Shown: one piece after another, positions 1-11,093 of the stretch
Layout of the letters: every line of letters begins with the position of its first letter
Numbering within the stretch: the first letter of the stretch is position 1
Source: Volutella citrinella
Taxonomy: Eukaryota > Ascomycota > Sordariomycetes > Hypocreales > Nectriaceae
Reading direction: 5' to 3'
NCBI GenBank assembly: GCA_034401135.1
Contig: JAWZSP010000008.1
Span: forward strand, 186,001 to 250,000
DNA: 64,000 nt
Program-made: the position numbers and the translations under genes
The notes under the pieces: generated by a model
Database searches by the model: none
What the model saw: only the letters and a program-made list of their open reading frames with translations
What the model was told of the DNA's origin: nothing

Positions 1-2035
1 GCGACTGGCAGTCGGACCTCAACTCATTCATCGTCGGCCTCTCGTCCAAATTCTGCCATCCCAACTGTCCCGATGACAAGGTACGGGTAGCTTTGGAGGG
101 CTCGGGCTGCTCTGGCTCTAGCGCAAAGGCAAGGTGCTGCAAACCCGACTTCAAGACAGTGAGCAAAGGGCTGTCGAACAAAGACGACATCTACTGGGAC
201 CAGATGCTAGAAGGTAGGCCTCTCCATCGAGCGTGCAAACCGGATCCAGATATTGACACAGCATCCGGAATAGGTTTCCTCGACGATCCTACATGTCTAA
301 GCTCCAGCGGGTTTGAATACAATTCAATGAAGACAAGAAGCTTGCCCGAGCGGTCCCAAGCAACGAATAGTAGGTTGATCAACCATCCATTTTCCACGAG
401 CAACCCAACTGCTCCCAACATTGACCAAGAGTTTGAGGGTTGACGGCAATCGGTATCCAGATTCTAGCTTGCGGATCATGGCATCCAATCCCCAGCTCAA
501 GTGGGAGCGGCATTCAGCTACCATTCAGCTCATTTCAGTATTGTTCTGGTCTTCGCCACGACCTGCCACTATTTCGGTGTGGAACAATCGCATCAAAGTC
601 TCCGTGTACAACAGTTTGTCATACGAGAATCTGGTAGACTACATGCAGAATGCAGGAAGGGAATTGTTCTCTATGCTGGGCTCCACACAGGGCCCGCTGT
701 ATATCCTCTGCAACCTACTGGATCTAGAAAATACCATTCGTGGCGGTGGCGGGTCGGAACTCGACGACTGCACCTGCATACGAGACGATTGTTGCCTGTC
801 CGACGATGACGAATGCATCGCGGATAGTTCAGAAAACTCCGAAGCCCTCGTCAAGAGAAAGAAATCGAGGGACCCGTATATCTGGAATCCTATCGACCCA
901 CAGACTGGACAATCAGTCTCCTTGCCATTTGCAAATATTCCAGTAAGTGGTTGATCAAGCGCAGTTTTTTAGACTATTAGCTAATGGTGTGACCATAGCA
1001 TTTAGGCCCGTCGGGGCTTAATACTAAGAAGAACAGTTATAAGCTTCGTGAAGCGTACGATTATCACCCAGATTGTAAAGTGTTTATCCCAACAATCATT
1101 AACATCCTTGTAAACGGAAAAGTTAAAACGAGCTTCCAGAGTAAGATCAAAAACTCGCAGTTACTAAGGTCTTGAGGAATATAGCTAAATGCAAATCTTT
1201 AGATGACCACCCATTCGAGAAAATAGCGGTCAAAGACTGGGCCGAACATGCGATTCATGGATACTTGCCAGATGGTAGCCAATTCCAAGTCAACAAGAAG
1301 GATTTCAGTGTTCCTTTCACCTTTTTTTCGCGGACACTACAAATTGTCGCTATACCAGGAGGTCCAACAATACAGCGCCGGTTGATGGGTGTGCTGGGGA
1401 GTTCCACCAATGTGGATGTCATGACTGTGATGAGATACTCAATGAACAGGCGGAAAGCAGAAGTGAGTTGCACATCAAGAGTCATAGGCCGGAAGAGCCG
1501 CACTGACAAATGGAATTCAGCTGTGGGCTGGCAATCCTTCGTCTATTGGTTATACAGAGATAGAAGATTGGATTTACGGCGGAGCAAAGGCCGGGCCCAA
1601 GCCCGTGACAGCAAGGAAGAATATTCGCGAGGTGCGCTTTCTGTTTCGATCTGCCATTCTTCATTTGCAAGCAAGCTGACAAATGTGTTTATTTAGTTGA
1701 TGGTGACCTACTTATGGCACAACGAGGCAAATCCTCACGACAGGCTGAGGAGGGTTGTGAACAATCTTCGAGAGCTTCTTCATGAGGCAGACGCACTGCA
1801 TCTTCAGAACGAGGGGGAGGAAGCCCATGCTTTGGATCACTTTGACAAATATTTAAAATTGTTTTTTCAACGTATGAGAAACCAGGTACGAGATTTTGCA
1901 CTAACTTACCTAGGGGATCTGGAGTTGGTATTTGCGAACAATCCTACAGAGCTATCACGCACCAAGGCTATGATAACCGAGTGCGAAACGCTTGAGTATA
2001 TAGATACAACTGGGTTCTTCCCCCAACTACCATAG
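1..2035 (+). CDS. GH18 chitinase, subgroup C (killer-toxin-like), 3' part only
   Basis: The gene enters from the left edge, so the catalytic GH18 and LysM/chitin-binding parts are not in view. What remains resembles the long C-terminal tail of fungal subgroup-C (class V) chitinases, secreted enzymes that cleave chitin. It includes the segment reading FCHPNCPDDKVRVALEG, a cysteine-rich CTCIRDDCC stretch, the DHPFE segment and a C-terminal helical region starting near YLWHNE. The reading frame can be followed to TAG at 2033-2035 through seven exons. Predicted introns are 214-261, 374-431, 943-998, 1110-1168, 1463-1520 and 1632-1696; the 374-431 boundary is the least certain. All keep the frame open, so I see no break. 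The next gene lies on the opposite strand. Family assignment comes from recalled sequence character, not a search. Confidence 0.66.
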
Positions 2036-2426
2036 TAGAACGAGGCAGTTTTCTAAGACGCAAAGATGTTGCAATATATGTATGAATTGTCAGCTATAAT
2101 CCGTTCATTGTCGACAACCCTCTAGCAATGCGTACGGGAGGGAAGACACGGGCGCTATCCTCTCAGAAAATAGACATTTCTTCCCACAATTCTAATCGTC
2201 ATGCTCACCTGGTTTTCATCGCAACTTGGCGCAAGTCTTGGCAGGAAGTGTGGATGAGATGAAATTGAGCAGACTGGCTACAAGCTCGATCATAAAATAG
2301 GATCTCAAATTGGTTCCATGGAGTGAACCTAGCGGCTTAGTAGTTGAGCAAAACAGCGGCAACGATTTGGAAGGCAAAATGACTAATGAAAGCTACTGGG
2401 AGGCATAGTTGGGTGGCTTGGCAAAA
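2036..2426. other. convergent intergenic spacer
   Basis: This is the spacer between the 3' ends of the chitinase and of the gene on the opposite strand. I see no ORF of interest, RNA gene or repeat here. Confidence 0.6.
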
Positions 2427-3311
2427 CTAATATTTAAACCAGAAATCGCCAGATCCCTCTGGTTCCTCCTCACACTCAAGAAAATATTCGTCGTCGTCTA
2501 GCCCTATCACCCGTTGAAGCCACGCTGAACTGATACCAGAAGTCAAGAGCTTCATCCAGCCTCTGTATCTTCCTCCGTCTTCGTCGGTATCTGGATCGTA
2601 GTGCAGCACGGCCTGGCAATCCACAAACCATATAAACGCATCGTTATCTGCCCCTCTCCATTCGCGCTTTTGCTCCAAACTCTCTGCTACACGAAGAGGG
2701 GGTATCTCATCGGACATGCCAGCGATAGTGAGAAGCGCAGCCGAGTCAAGTAGAAGGACGTCGCAGAATCTAGGGCTGACTGGATGCTCGTCAGAGCAAG
2801 ATTCCTCGCCCACACTCTTTTTCCATTCGTCAAAGTACCCACACAGAGCTTTGAAATCCTCGTGAGTTGCATCGGCAAGATTTGGAACATTCAGCCTGTC
2901 CTTGTTTTCGACAAAGTCGATGCGGAAGCGTTGGCCAAAGGCCGTATTGACCGAGTCGTCTAAGATCTGCTTGGCCTCCCCTCTCTCGCCCCACCACGGA
3001 AATCGCCCGGCTTGAACGTAATATTGAGTCACCCACTTCTCCAGCTTTTCAATGGCTGCAGGGAGGAGCGCATCGGACTCTTCTGTATAGACAGTTCGGA
3101 GGACTTGCCAAGTGATTAGTTGTAGTGCCAGCATTTCATTCAGGCGACGCTCACTTGTATGGCCCCACGAGCCCCATGCATAGCTCGACTGTGGGCTGTT
3201 TTCCATATTATCCTTTAGGAAGCGCATCCGGGACACAGCTGTCGTGTCCCGGCCCGGAATGGGCCTTGTCAGCTCAAACGGGATGGGCTCAAACTTGTCG
3301 TTGATGGACAT
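2427..3311 (-). CDS. unrecognised protein, 294 aa
   Basis: A single uninterrupted exon encodes 294 residues. I do not recognise the family. There is no signal peptide, no membrane segment and no obvious catalytic motif. The composition is acidic, with many Trp residues (WGSWG, FPWWGE, DFWFKY at the very end) and an acidic C-terminus (DDDEYFLECEEE), which suggests a soluble intracellular protein. A TATA-like stretch on the minus strand lies near 3485-3491, about 175 bp upstream of the ATG. The codon pattern and lack of stops support a real gene. Its neighbours are unrelated in function as far as I can see. Confidence 0.6.
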   Translation of the reverse strand: MSINDKFEPIPFELTRPIPGRDTTAVSRMRFLKDNMENSPQSSYAWGSWGHTSERRLNEMLALQLITWQVLRTVYTEESDALLPAAIEKLEKWVTQYYVQAGRFPWWGERGEAKQILDDSVNTAFGQRFRIDFVENKDRLNVPNLADATHEDFKALCGYFDEWKKSVGEESCSDEHPVSPRFCDVLLLDSAALLTIAGMSDEIPPLRVAESLEQKREWRGADNDAFIWFVDCQAVLHYDPDTDEDGGRYRGWMKLLTSGISSAWLQRVIGLDDDEYFLECEEEPEGSGDFWFKY

Positions 3312-4733
3312 GATGCCTCAACGCTGCCACAACTTTTGAAAGACTCGGCACTTGGTATGTTGCGAGGTGAAGTTTGTGAAAGTGAATCGGCGTCGAGCTG
3401 GCAAAAGAGCGTCGGTTGAGGGTGAGTTTGGAAAATCTGTTGGTTGTGCAAACAATGGCACCATGACCGCCTGTCGGAGCGGGTTAATATAAAGCCGCAT
3501 CATCCGGCCACTCGACTCGTATGATGTTAGGAATCTCGAGTGACCCCATGGTGCCATGCGCAGAAGCCACCTGGCTCCATAACTACCTCAGGGAGCAAGT
3601 GGCATACTGACCAAGGGCTGGGCAATTGAGGTGGAGATAAAAGCAAAGGAATTAGACTACTACACAGCCACATGTGGCTGTTGACTGAATGAGCCACCAG
3701 GCAGGGCTCAACACACTTGTTCATCCCTCAAGTATCTATCAATTGTCCCACATGTTATTCTCCGACAGCTTTTTGGGTACTTCAATCAGTGGCACGGGTC
3801 GTTGCTCATGGGCGAATGCTGTGTCTTGGGAGTCGGTAGCGCGTCTGATGCGTGGGGGTACATCTCTCGCGTAAATTTACAAAGGGATGGCAACCATTTC
3901 AGTCTTGATTCCCAGCTGCAACGCCTCCTCGGAGAGAGACGCACAAGTTTGGTTTCATGGCCAGCACAAGTGTCGCCCCGTTGTGCGCTATGGTCCGCGC
4001 CGTCAACGGGATCGGGATCAACCCCTGGCCCTAGGGCCTAGATAGTCTTCTAGCGTCTAGCTTCCAACTCTCGTCACCCAAATGAGCGGCATTAAACTGG
4101 GTGTCAATTTGGCCAACGTCACGCTGATGACACCGACGGAGAGTTGAATCGCTTGATGCATCTCGGATACCTAGCGTATGTATCCGGCGCTGACCTATCA
4201 AAGAAGTCAGCTCGGATTCCGGCACTGGCGCACTCTTCTTAGACCCAATCAAATGTGCTGGAGCCGGCAATGCGGATGAACCGTGGTGGTCGGTAGTCTT
4301 GTGTCTGTAGCCACCCCCACCCGGAGCAGCGATCCAGATCACTGGAGAAAATGCAATTTGTGTGGTCAGAGGCGGCCCCCGTGCTGGGCAATCAAAGGCG
4401 AGTGGCTATTGTTGGAGTGGCGCCGACAGTGGCTGCTGGAGTGGTGGTCGCTTACACCGTCTCAGCGACCACGAGGCTTGGGCATCACGCAGCACGAGTG
4501 GGAGCCCTTTTTTTTGGCAAGTAATTTTCCCCCGAGCTGTTGCTGGCGTAGATGTCATGGATATTTGAATGGGTAGCCAGTCTCTCGCCCGGCCGACCTA
4601 AACACCACTGCTTCCTCAACCTTTCCCCGTCTCTGCCTGTCAAGCAGCTCCCCAAGACTCTCACCATCTTCATACGCGCCGGGAATCTTGTTCCATTACA
4701 CAAAACCCTGAACACAAGCAGTTCGTAAGCAAG
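3312..4733. other. long intergenic region between divergent genes
   Basis: About 1.4 kb separates the divergent starts of the unknown gene and the P-type ATPase. It must hold both promoters and probably a long ATPase leader. Short ORFs here look like chance. I see no repeat or RNA gene. Confidence 0.5.
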
Positions 4734-7700
4734 ATGGCCGACCCGGGAGCAGATGGTGCCGCCGACGACCTGGAGGCAGCCCAAAAGCAGCGCATCACCT
4801 TCCACGACAACGTCCGGCCTGGGCCTGTCTGTGATGATGGCGCCAACGACGAGGAACTGGGTCGCACTCGCTCCCTTACTCGATCGCTCTCTCGCCAGCG
4901 CTCCCGCTCGCGCTCTGGCTCCCGCGGACGCATCCAGCCGACTTCTCCCTACTCGGGCGTCCAGATCGAGTACCGCACCCTGTCCATCCATGTGACGGAG
5001 GCGAACGAACAACGAGTTGCGGACGCTGTTTCCGACGAGAAGAGCAGCACCAAAAGCGAGCGCGACGATGAATACTTTGCCAAGGTCCACTACCACGCGC
5101 TACAGGTTGATCAGCTCTGCCAGCAGCTCAACGTCGACCCTGGTGCAGGGCTCTCGGAGAGTGCGGCCTCGATTCGTCTCGAGCGCGACGGCGGAAACAC
5201 TCTGCCGCATCCCAAGACCAACTACGTCAAGAAGATCCTCAAATGGGTGTTTGGCGGCTTCTGCTCCATCCTCTGGGTCGGCGCCGTCATCTTCTTCCTC
5301 TGCTGGCAGCCCCTGAGCAACCCCCCCTCGAACCAGAACTTGGCCCTGGCCGTGCTCATTCTCATCGTCATCTTCCTGCAAGCTGGCTTCTCTGCGTTCC
5401 AGGAATGGTCTACCGCAAAGACTATGAGCGCCATCCTCGACCTGCTGCCGTCCACCGCCATGGTGAGGCGCGAGGGCGATGTCAAGAGCATGCCGACGTC
5501 TGGTATCGTGGCCGGAGACGTGGTACAGCTCTCTGTGGGCGACAAGGTCCCAGCTGACCTTCGGCTGATTAGCCATTCTGGAGATATTCGCTTCGACAAG
5601 TCTGTCCTTACGGGCGAGTCGGAGGAGATTGAGGGTGCTGTTGACGCGACGGATGTGAATTTCTTGGAGAGTCGCAACATCGCATTGATGGGCACGACGG
5701 TTATGAACGGTAGCGGTGTTGGTGTCGTCGTTCTCACCGGTCCCCGGACCGTCATGGGCCGAATTGCATCATCAACAGCAGGAGTCAAGGATACGCCGAC
5801 GCTCATCCAGCGGGAAATCACCCGGTTTGTCCTCATCATCTGCTGCATGACCATCTTCCTTGCGTTGCTCATCTTGATTGCCTGGGCTGGCTGGTTGCGA
5901 GTCGACCACCCGGCCTACATGAGCGTTCCTGCGATGCTGGTTAACGTCATGGCTTGCGTTGTTGCCTTTATCCCTGAAGGCATGCCCGTCGGTGTTGCTC
6001 TGACACTGATGATGGTTGCTCGCCACATGAGGGCTGTCAATGTGTTGCCGAAGGGCTTGTCGACCGTGGAGACCCTGGGATGCGTCAACGTCATCTGCTC
6101 AGACAAGACAGGAACCCTCACGCAGAACTTGATGTCTGTCAATTCGGTTGCGTTTGTCGACAAGCAGATGAGTTCTGCCGCCGACTTCCATCCCCTGGTT
6201 GAGGAACCGAAGCAGAACCCCGCAGCCGTGGCCATGCAAAGCGCGGCACTGCTCTGCAACGATGCATCCTTTGACCCGACTACGCTGCAACTTCCTGTCG
6301 AGGAGCGACTAGTCCAGGGAAATGCGACTGATGCTGCCGTCTTCCGATTTGCGGCATCTGGCCCAGGAGGTGACACCTTGAGGCGGGCGAATCCCCGGCA
6401 GTTTGAGATCCCATTCAATTCAAAGAACAAATGGATGCTGTCCCTGCACCGATCAGAAGAGGGAGACCAAACACACCGGATGATTGTCAAGGGTGCCCCA
6501 GATGTTCTTCTACCCGGCTGCACCCAATACTGGTCCTTCGAGTCCGGTTCAGTCAAGCCACTTGACGACATTGTGCGACGTAGGCTTCAGAAAATCCAAG
6601 ACGAAGCCTCTCGTCGCGCTGAACGAGTTATCATCCTCTGCGACAAGCTCATCACTCCCAGTTCAGCTGCTGGGACCAACGCCTTCACTGACGAGATGAC
6701 CTCGTCGGCTGGCCACGACCTGACCGTAATTGGAATGCTTGGAATCATCGATCCCCACCGTCCGGAGATTCCGGCCACAGTTCAGGAATGCCGTCGTGCC
6801 GGAACTCGCTTCTTCATGGTCACTGGAGACTACGCCCTCACCGCCGCAGCCATTGCCCACAACTGCGGCATCTTCAGCAGCAGCGCCGAGCCAGACACCA
6901 TTGCCACAGTCCTCGCCTCCCGAACCGAGACCGTTGACGTCTCCGAGAAGAAGAAAAAGATGAAGAAGTGGAACTCAAAGAAGAGACCCCGAGCAGCGAT
7001 TATCCAGAGGGGTCTCCTGCTTGAAGGTTCCAATATCGGGCAACTGTCTGAGCAAGACTGGGACCTTGTGTGTGCATACGACGAGATTGTCTTTGCACGC
7101 ACAACCCCCGAGCAGAAACTGCGCATCGTCACCGAGCTGCGCAACCGAGACAATGTTGTTGCCGTTACTGGAGACGGCGTCAACGACGCACCAGCACTAC
7201 GCGCCGCTGATGTGGGTGTTTCCGTCGTCACAGGAAGCGACGTCGCCATCGAAGCATCCGACTTGGTGCTGCTAGACCGCTTCGACTCCATCGTTGACGC
7301 CATACGCCTGGGCAGGCTAGTGTTCCAGAACCTGCAAAAGGTCATCTCGTATCTCCTCCCCGCCGGCAGCTGGTCCGAGATCTGGCCCGTTCTGCTCAAC
7401 GTCTTCTTTGGCGTGCCTCTCCCGCTCAGCGCATTCCTGATGATTATCATTTGCGTCTTTACCGATTTGTTTCTCAGTCTCTCTCTCATTATGGAGAAGG
7501 AAGAGTTTGACCTGCTCACCCTTCCACCCCGGGACCACAAACGGGACCATCTCATCAACACCAAGATCTACACCCAGGCATACCTCTTCACTGGCTTCAT
7601 GGAAACCATCACAGCGCACTCCATGTTCTTCTTGTACATGTGGAAGTACGCCGGAATGCCCATCAGCGAGCTCTTCTTTTTATTCGAGGGCTACACTGCA

Positions 7701-8081
7701 GGCTACCGGGGCTACACCCAAGAGGAACTGGTGCGCTTCAACAACACCGGCCAGTGCGTGTACTTTGTGACGCTGGTCATTTTACAGTGGGGAAATATCC
7801 TTGCCGTCCGCAATCGTCGGATGAGCATCTTCCAGTCTAACCCCTTTGTTGGGCCGAAGCGCAATCCCTGGCTGATTTTGAGCATGCTCATCAGCTTGGC
7901 CATTGCCGTGTTTGTCACAGAGGTCCCCGGTATTAACCGCCTCTTTGATACCAATCCCGTGCCCATTGAGTTCTGGTTCATCCCTATTCCCCTAGGCCTC
8001 GGCATTCTAGTCGTGGATGAGATTCGGAAGTTGATTGTGAGGAAGTTCCCACGCTCCATTCTGGCAAAGATTGCGTGGTGA
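4734..8081 (+). CDS. P-type cation-transporting ATPase, Na+/K+-ATPase alpha-like (P-IIC type)
   Basis: This is a 1115-residue integral membrane ATPase that moves cations across a membrane by forming an aspartyl phosphate. It runs as one exon. Order of features: a soluble N-terminus with an Arg/Ser-rich stretch (about 45-62), a cation-ATPase N-terminal domain (about 120-180) ending in the FGGFCSILWVGA segment typical of the Na,K/H,K group, transmembrane helices, the actuator TGES (about 293), PEGMP in M4, the phosphorylation motif DKTGTLT with Asp near 457, a nucleotide-binding domain, the hinge TGDGVND near 811, then a C-terminal membrane bundle. A basic Lys-rich insert (about 742-755) lies before the hinge. 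Fungal members of this group are poorly characterised. P-IID sodium pumps (ENA) are an alternative, but the N-terminal membrane sequence favours IIC. No beta subunit gene is nearby. Confidence 0.9.
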   Translation: MADPGADGAADDLEAAQKQRITFHDNVRPGPVCDDGANDEELGRTRSLTRSLSRQRSRSRSGSRGRIQPTSPYSGVQIEYRTLSIHVTEANEQRVADAVSDEKSSTKSERDDEYFAKVHYHALQVDQLCQQLNVDPGAGLSESAASIRLERDGGNTLPHPKTNYVKKILKWVFGGFCSILWVGAVIFFLCWQPLSNPPSNQNLALAVLILIVIFLQAGFSAFQEWSTAKTMSAILDLLPSTAMVRREGDVKSMPTSGIVAGDVVQLSVGDKVPADLRLISHSGDIRFDKSVLTGESEEIEGAVDATDVNFLESRNIALMGTTVMNGSGVGVVVLTGPRTVMGRIASSTAGVKDTPTLIQREITRFVLIICCMTIFLALLILIAWAGWLRVDHPAYMSVPAMLVNVMACVVAFIPEGMPVGVALTLMMVARHMRAVNVLPKGLSTVETLGCVNVICSDKTGTLTQNLMSVNSVAFVDKQMSSAADFHPLVEEPKQNPAAVAMQSAALLCNDASFDPTTLQLPVEERLVQGNATDAAVFRFAASGPGGDTLRRANPRQFEIPFNSKNKWMLSLHRSEEGDQTHRMIVKGAPDVLLPGCTQYWSFESGSVKPLDDIVRRRLQKIQDEASRRAERVIILCDKLITPSSAAGTNAFTDEMTSSAGHDLTVIGMLGIIDPHRPEIPATVQECRRAGTRFFMVTGDYALTAAAIAHNCGIFSSSAEPDTIATVLASRTETVDVSEKKKKMKKWNSKKRPRAAIIQRGLLLEGSNIGQLSEQDWDLVCAYDEIVFARTTPEQKLRIVTELRNRDNVVAVTGDGVNDAPALRAADVGVSVVTGSDVAIEASDLVLLDRFDSIVDAIRLGRLVFQNLQKVISYLLPAGSWSEIWPVLLNVFFGVPLPLSAFLMIIICVFTDLFLSLSLIMEKEEFDLLTLPPRDHKRDHLINTKIYTQAYLFTGFMETITAHSMFFLYMWKYAGMPISELFFLFEGYTAGYRGYTQEELVRFNNTGQCVYFVTLVILQWGNILAVRNRRMSIFQSNPFVGPKRNPWLILSMLISLAIAVFVTEVPGINRLFDTNPVPIEFWFIPIPLGLGILVVDEIRKLIVRKFPRSILAKIAW

Positions 8082-8239
8082 GGTTCGCAAAAGAAGTTAC
8101 ACAGACGAGTCTATGTTGTTTTATAAACCGAGTACCCCTGTCTTTCCATCTTGCTGAAGTTCGTCTCCATACATAGATTGCTTATCATCAATGTTTCATC
8201 TTTACAACGCGTCTCTTAGCAGCTACACGAGAATAGACA

Positions 8240-8750
8240 TTAGACCCTCTCTCCATTCAGCCACTTGGGCTTTTCCGAACCAATGATCATCTGACACTCG
8301 GCTCTCTTGAGAAACGTCTCCTCATCGGGAACGACAATTCGCAGGTACTCCTCGTTAGTGAAAACCTACATTAAGACCAGTCAGTTGAGAACTGTACATC
8401 AGTAAAAGGGTGCGAGGGCTCACAGCAAGAAGGTCCTCGACACTAGCCGCCCACATCTCGGCAGCGCCGTCAAAGGAGGCAAATGGCATGGCGGAACCGT
8501 AGGTGGCCTTGAGGGCCTCATCTGCGTGGAACTGGGAGTACTTGACAATCTTTTCCCGCACAATTGGTACAGACAGCCAAATGTCGGGGTGCTTCTCAGA
8601 CCAGCTGCAAAGGGAGGTCATTGTCAGCATCGCCACAGTAACCAGAGGCAGTGGTACAAGAGGCGGTGACACCTACTACGTGTGGAATTGTTCATACGAA
8701 ATGTCGTCTCGCTTGCGGACGAGGATGGTGATTCGAACAAGGTCCGACAT
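8240..8750 (-). CDS. EthD-domain protein, about 127 aa
   Basis: Three exons are predicted: 8750-8680, 8604-8424 and 8365-8240, with introns 8605-8679 and 8367/8366-8423. The spliced protein begins MSDLVRITILVRKRDD, continues through EQFHTWSEKHPDIW and ends KPKWLNGERV. The N-terminal beta strand followed by ISYEQFHTWSEKHP is the ferredoxin-like EthD (dimeric alpha-beta barrel) signature. Such small proteins occur beside polyketide or xenobiotic genes as dehydratases, cyclases or decarboxylases; the substrate is unknown here. Splicing is inferred from good donors and acceptors that restore one frame. It is tail-to-tail with the P-type ATPase, about 160 bp apart. Confidence 0.8.
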
Positions 8751-8860
8751 TTTGTGTAGGGTAGTTCGAGATGCTTGAGGTTTTGGGTGGTTGGTGGCTT
8801 CACTGGGCTGTGTGATGTGTGGATGAAGTGATGTAGATCAAGGGTATCCTGCATGTGCCG

Positions 8861-8870
8861 TATTTATAAA
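8861..8870 (-). promoter_or_regulatory. TATA box of the EthD-like gene
   Basis: Read on the minus strand this is TTTATAAATA, 111 bp upstream of the ATG at 8750. Position and sequence fit a TATA element. Confidence 0.5.
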
Positions 8871-9352
8871 GAAAAACCCCAACACTTTAAACGTCGAGCT
8901 ACATGGCGGATTCTATTGTCGGCCTTCACATGGAAGTCGACGAAACCCGCGGTGTGTGGCAGGGGCCAGCCGAAGCCCGCGGATTTGGGACGAGCCGCCT
9001 ATTCATTCCCCAGACCCGCCACTCACAACTGGCCAACAATGTTCAAGCGAGTGCGAATGTGGGGCGTCGGTTCGGAACACCGGTGCGTGTCCAACGCGCC
9101 CAATGAGCCCCCACATTCTTGAGATGCTTCAGCATAAGCACTGTCTCGGCATAAAAACTCCCGGCGTCCGTGGCCCAATACAGCGCACAAAGCAATTAGT
9201 ACATAGACCTGCTGATCTGCCGATGTTTAACCTTGGAGCGCAGCTGTAATGCGGTTTAAAGATAGTCCACGCTCATGTATCATATATCAGATAACCCCTC
9301 GAGATGCCTCCGTTGAATTCAATATCCTGAACCAGGGCTGCACTCTACGACT

Positions 9353-11093
9353 TTGGGCAACAATGAACTCTGCCGTCGTGTCCAATGCTGCGAGCACAAT
9401 GGCAATAAAAGTTTGGCTGTCCACATCGACTGCTTTCAATTCTGCTGGAAAAGTGGGGGGCTACCGCCTGACCAGCTGCTCAACCTGCTCTGTCTCGCTG
9501 TTGCTAGCAAACAGCCGCGTAACAGAGTGAGACTGCCACCCCTAATTCCCTACCAAAGCCTCGACAGCCTACTCCAGCTCATGGACGATCGACTCGACCA
9601 GCTCAAAGCCGAAAATTCACAAAATTGGTCAAAGAGTGGCCTGCTGAAAAAAAGGATGCCGATGGAGGTCTGTAAGATGATTGAGGATTTGTTGTCAGAC
9701 AGCTTGATAAACAGATTTGCCCGAGTCACGAAGTTATGCCATGAGATGCCTAACAACTCCCCTCCATCCAAGATGCAGTATGACCTCTGCAGGGTCATGG
9801 AATGGGCACGTGGAAGTGTCCCTGTAACCAGCGAAAAGCCCACAGACTTGAAAATGTTGATCGTCATTGATTTCAGAGGACTACGACAGATCATGCGTCA
9901 ATCCTCCGGGGCAATAGATACGCAAAGAGATCAACGCAGGAATCAGTTTTACTACGTCAACGACACAGTAGACAAATTTGGCGACGCAACCGTGCATTTT
10001 GAGGTTGGTCTCATATCCCCGATCAGTGATGGGAAATTACTAATTGCAAAGAATGGCTTGGCTCGTTTGCAATTCACTTTTACTCCTACAGCTCCGATCA
10101 GTGATGGAGAATTACTTGGAAAGAAGGGCTTGACTCCTTTGCAATTCACTTCTACTCCTCCAGCTATTCATATTTGGGATATACCGTATCCTCAAACGCC
10201 AGCGTTGTTGAGTCCAGAAATACAGTTGCCATCACTACGATTGATACCGCCCAATGTACCGGTTTTCATTCCGGCTTTCTTCTCGCTATTCATTCTCATA
10301 CTAGCAGTTCCAAGTCAGCTTGGCCGACATTCAAGAGCATTCCTGCTATTAATCAGCGGGGTATCGTCTGGGCATATCTCCCACTTCCTCCTGCAGCCAA
10401 GATTCTTGCACTGGGAATCCGAATTCCAATTGTAAATGACAAAGCCCTTTTTCAACAGCCCTGTTTTCTGGTACGTGTATTTTATCTTGGAACCTTGGCG
10501 CCGCCACTAATAAGCCAGTTCCGCATTTCTTCTGTTGGGGACATCGCAATAGGGCCCTACTATGCCGGTAGTTTTCGCGATTATTCAGTCATAACTGAAG
10601 ACAGACCCACACTCGTCTATCAGTCCTCCGAAAGGGGGTTGGTCTCAATAAAGGGGCCAGTCGTGCCACCAGGGAAGTCGTTTAATTTGAACCTGCTATT
10701 CCTCGGAATGCTTCGCCTGTCCCATTTCCATCGGCCTGCCTTTCATCCGCTTGCTTGGAAAATGTTGCACCGACGACGGTGTTTTACGAAAAAAAGGAAA
10801 CGAGTGCTTGGTGTAAAGGTGTCCTGGTCGAGTACGAAGATGGCTTCTGCCAAGCCCTCGGGCAATGCCGAGTAGGGTTGGACTCAAATGAGAAATGCGT
10901 CGAGCCGTCCTATTTGTGTCATATTCCAGAAACCACCGAAAGGATCATTGGGATGCAGGAACAAGGGTTTTTTCTTACGTTTTCCTCATGCCCCGACGAC
11001 CGCCATGAAGCGACTAAGTGGGTGTGTTTCAAAGAAAAGACAACATTGCATTTTTGGTTCTGTGGCTGGCGGGCTAGGTTGATAATCGAGTAA
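9353..11093 (+). pseudogene. decayed F-box-like fungal protein (WD-poor hypothetical family)
   Basis: Coding similarity runs across three frames. The first (9353 to about 10185) contains AVHIDCFQF and an F-box-like helical region around KRMPMEVCKMIEDLL. The second (about 10186-10680) contains GIVWAYLPLPPAAKILALGIR and TLVYQSSERG. The third (about 10690-11093) contains SACLENVAPTTVFYEK, CKGVLVEYEDGF and LGQCRVG. This order matches a large hypothetical family of Sordariomycetes in which one chain carries all of these blocks. There is no room for introns at the two frame changes, so at least two frameshifts have occurred. The usual N-terminal zinc-ribbon-like block and start codon are not seen either. 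An internal tandem duplication is described separately. Function is unknown; F-box members act in ubiquitin ligases, but that is only suggestive here. Confidence 0.6.
10019..10165 (+). repeat. imperfect tandem duplication of about 75 bp
   Basis: Two diverged copies lie head to tail, 10019-10093 (25 codons) and 10094-10165 (24 codons). They encode PISDGKLLIAKNGLARLQF and PISDGELLGKKGLTPLQF. They lie inside the decayed F-box-like gene and stay in frame. Confidence 0.8.

Noticed and set aside
1085..1175. Frameshift in the chitinase tail
   Set aside because: An intron at 1110-1168 with donor GTAAAC and acceptor ACTAAG joins the frames.
5222..7564. Several 100-240 codon minus-strand ORFs inside the P-type ATPase
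   Set aside because: GC-rich codon use leaves open antisense frames; none carries a motif.
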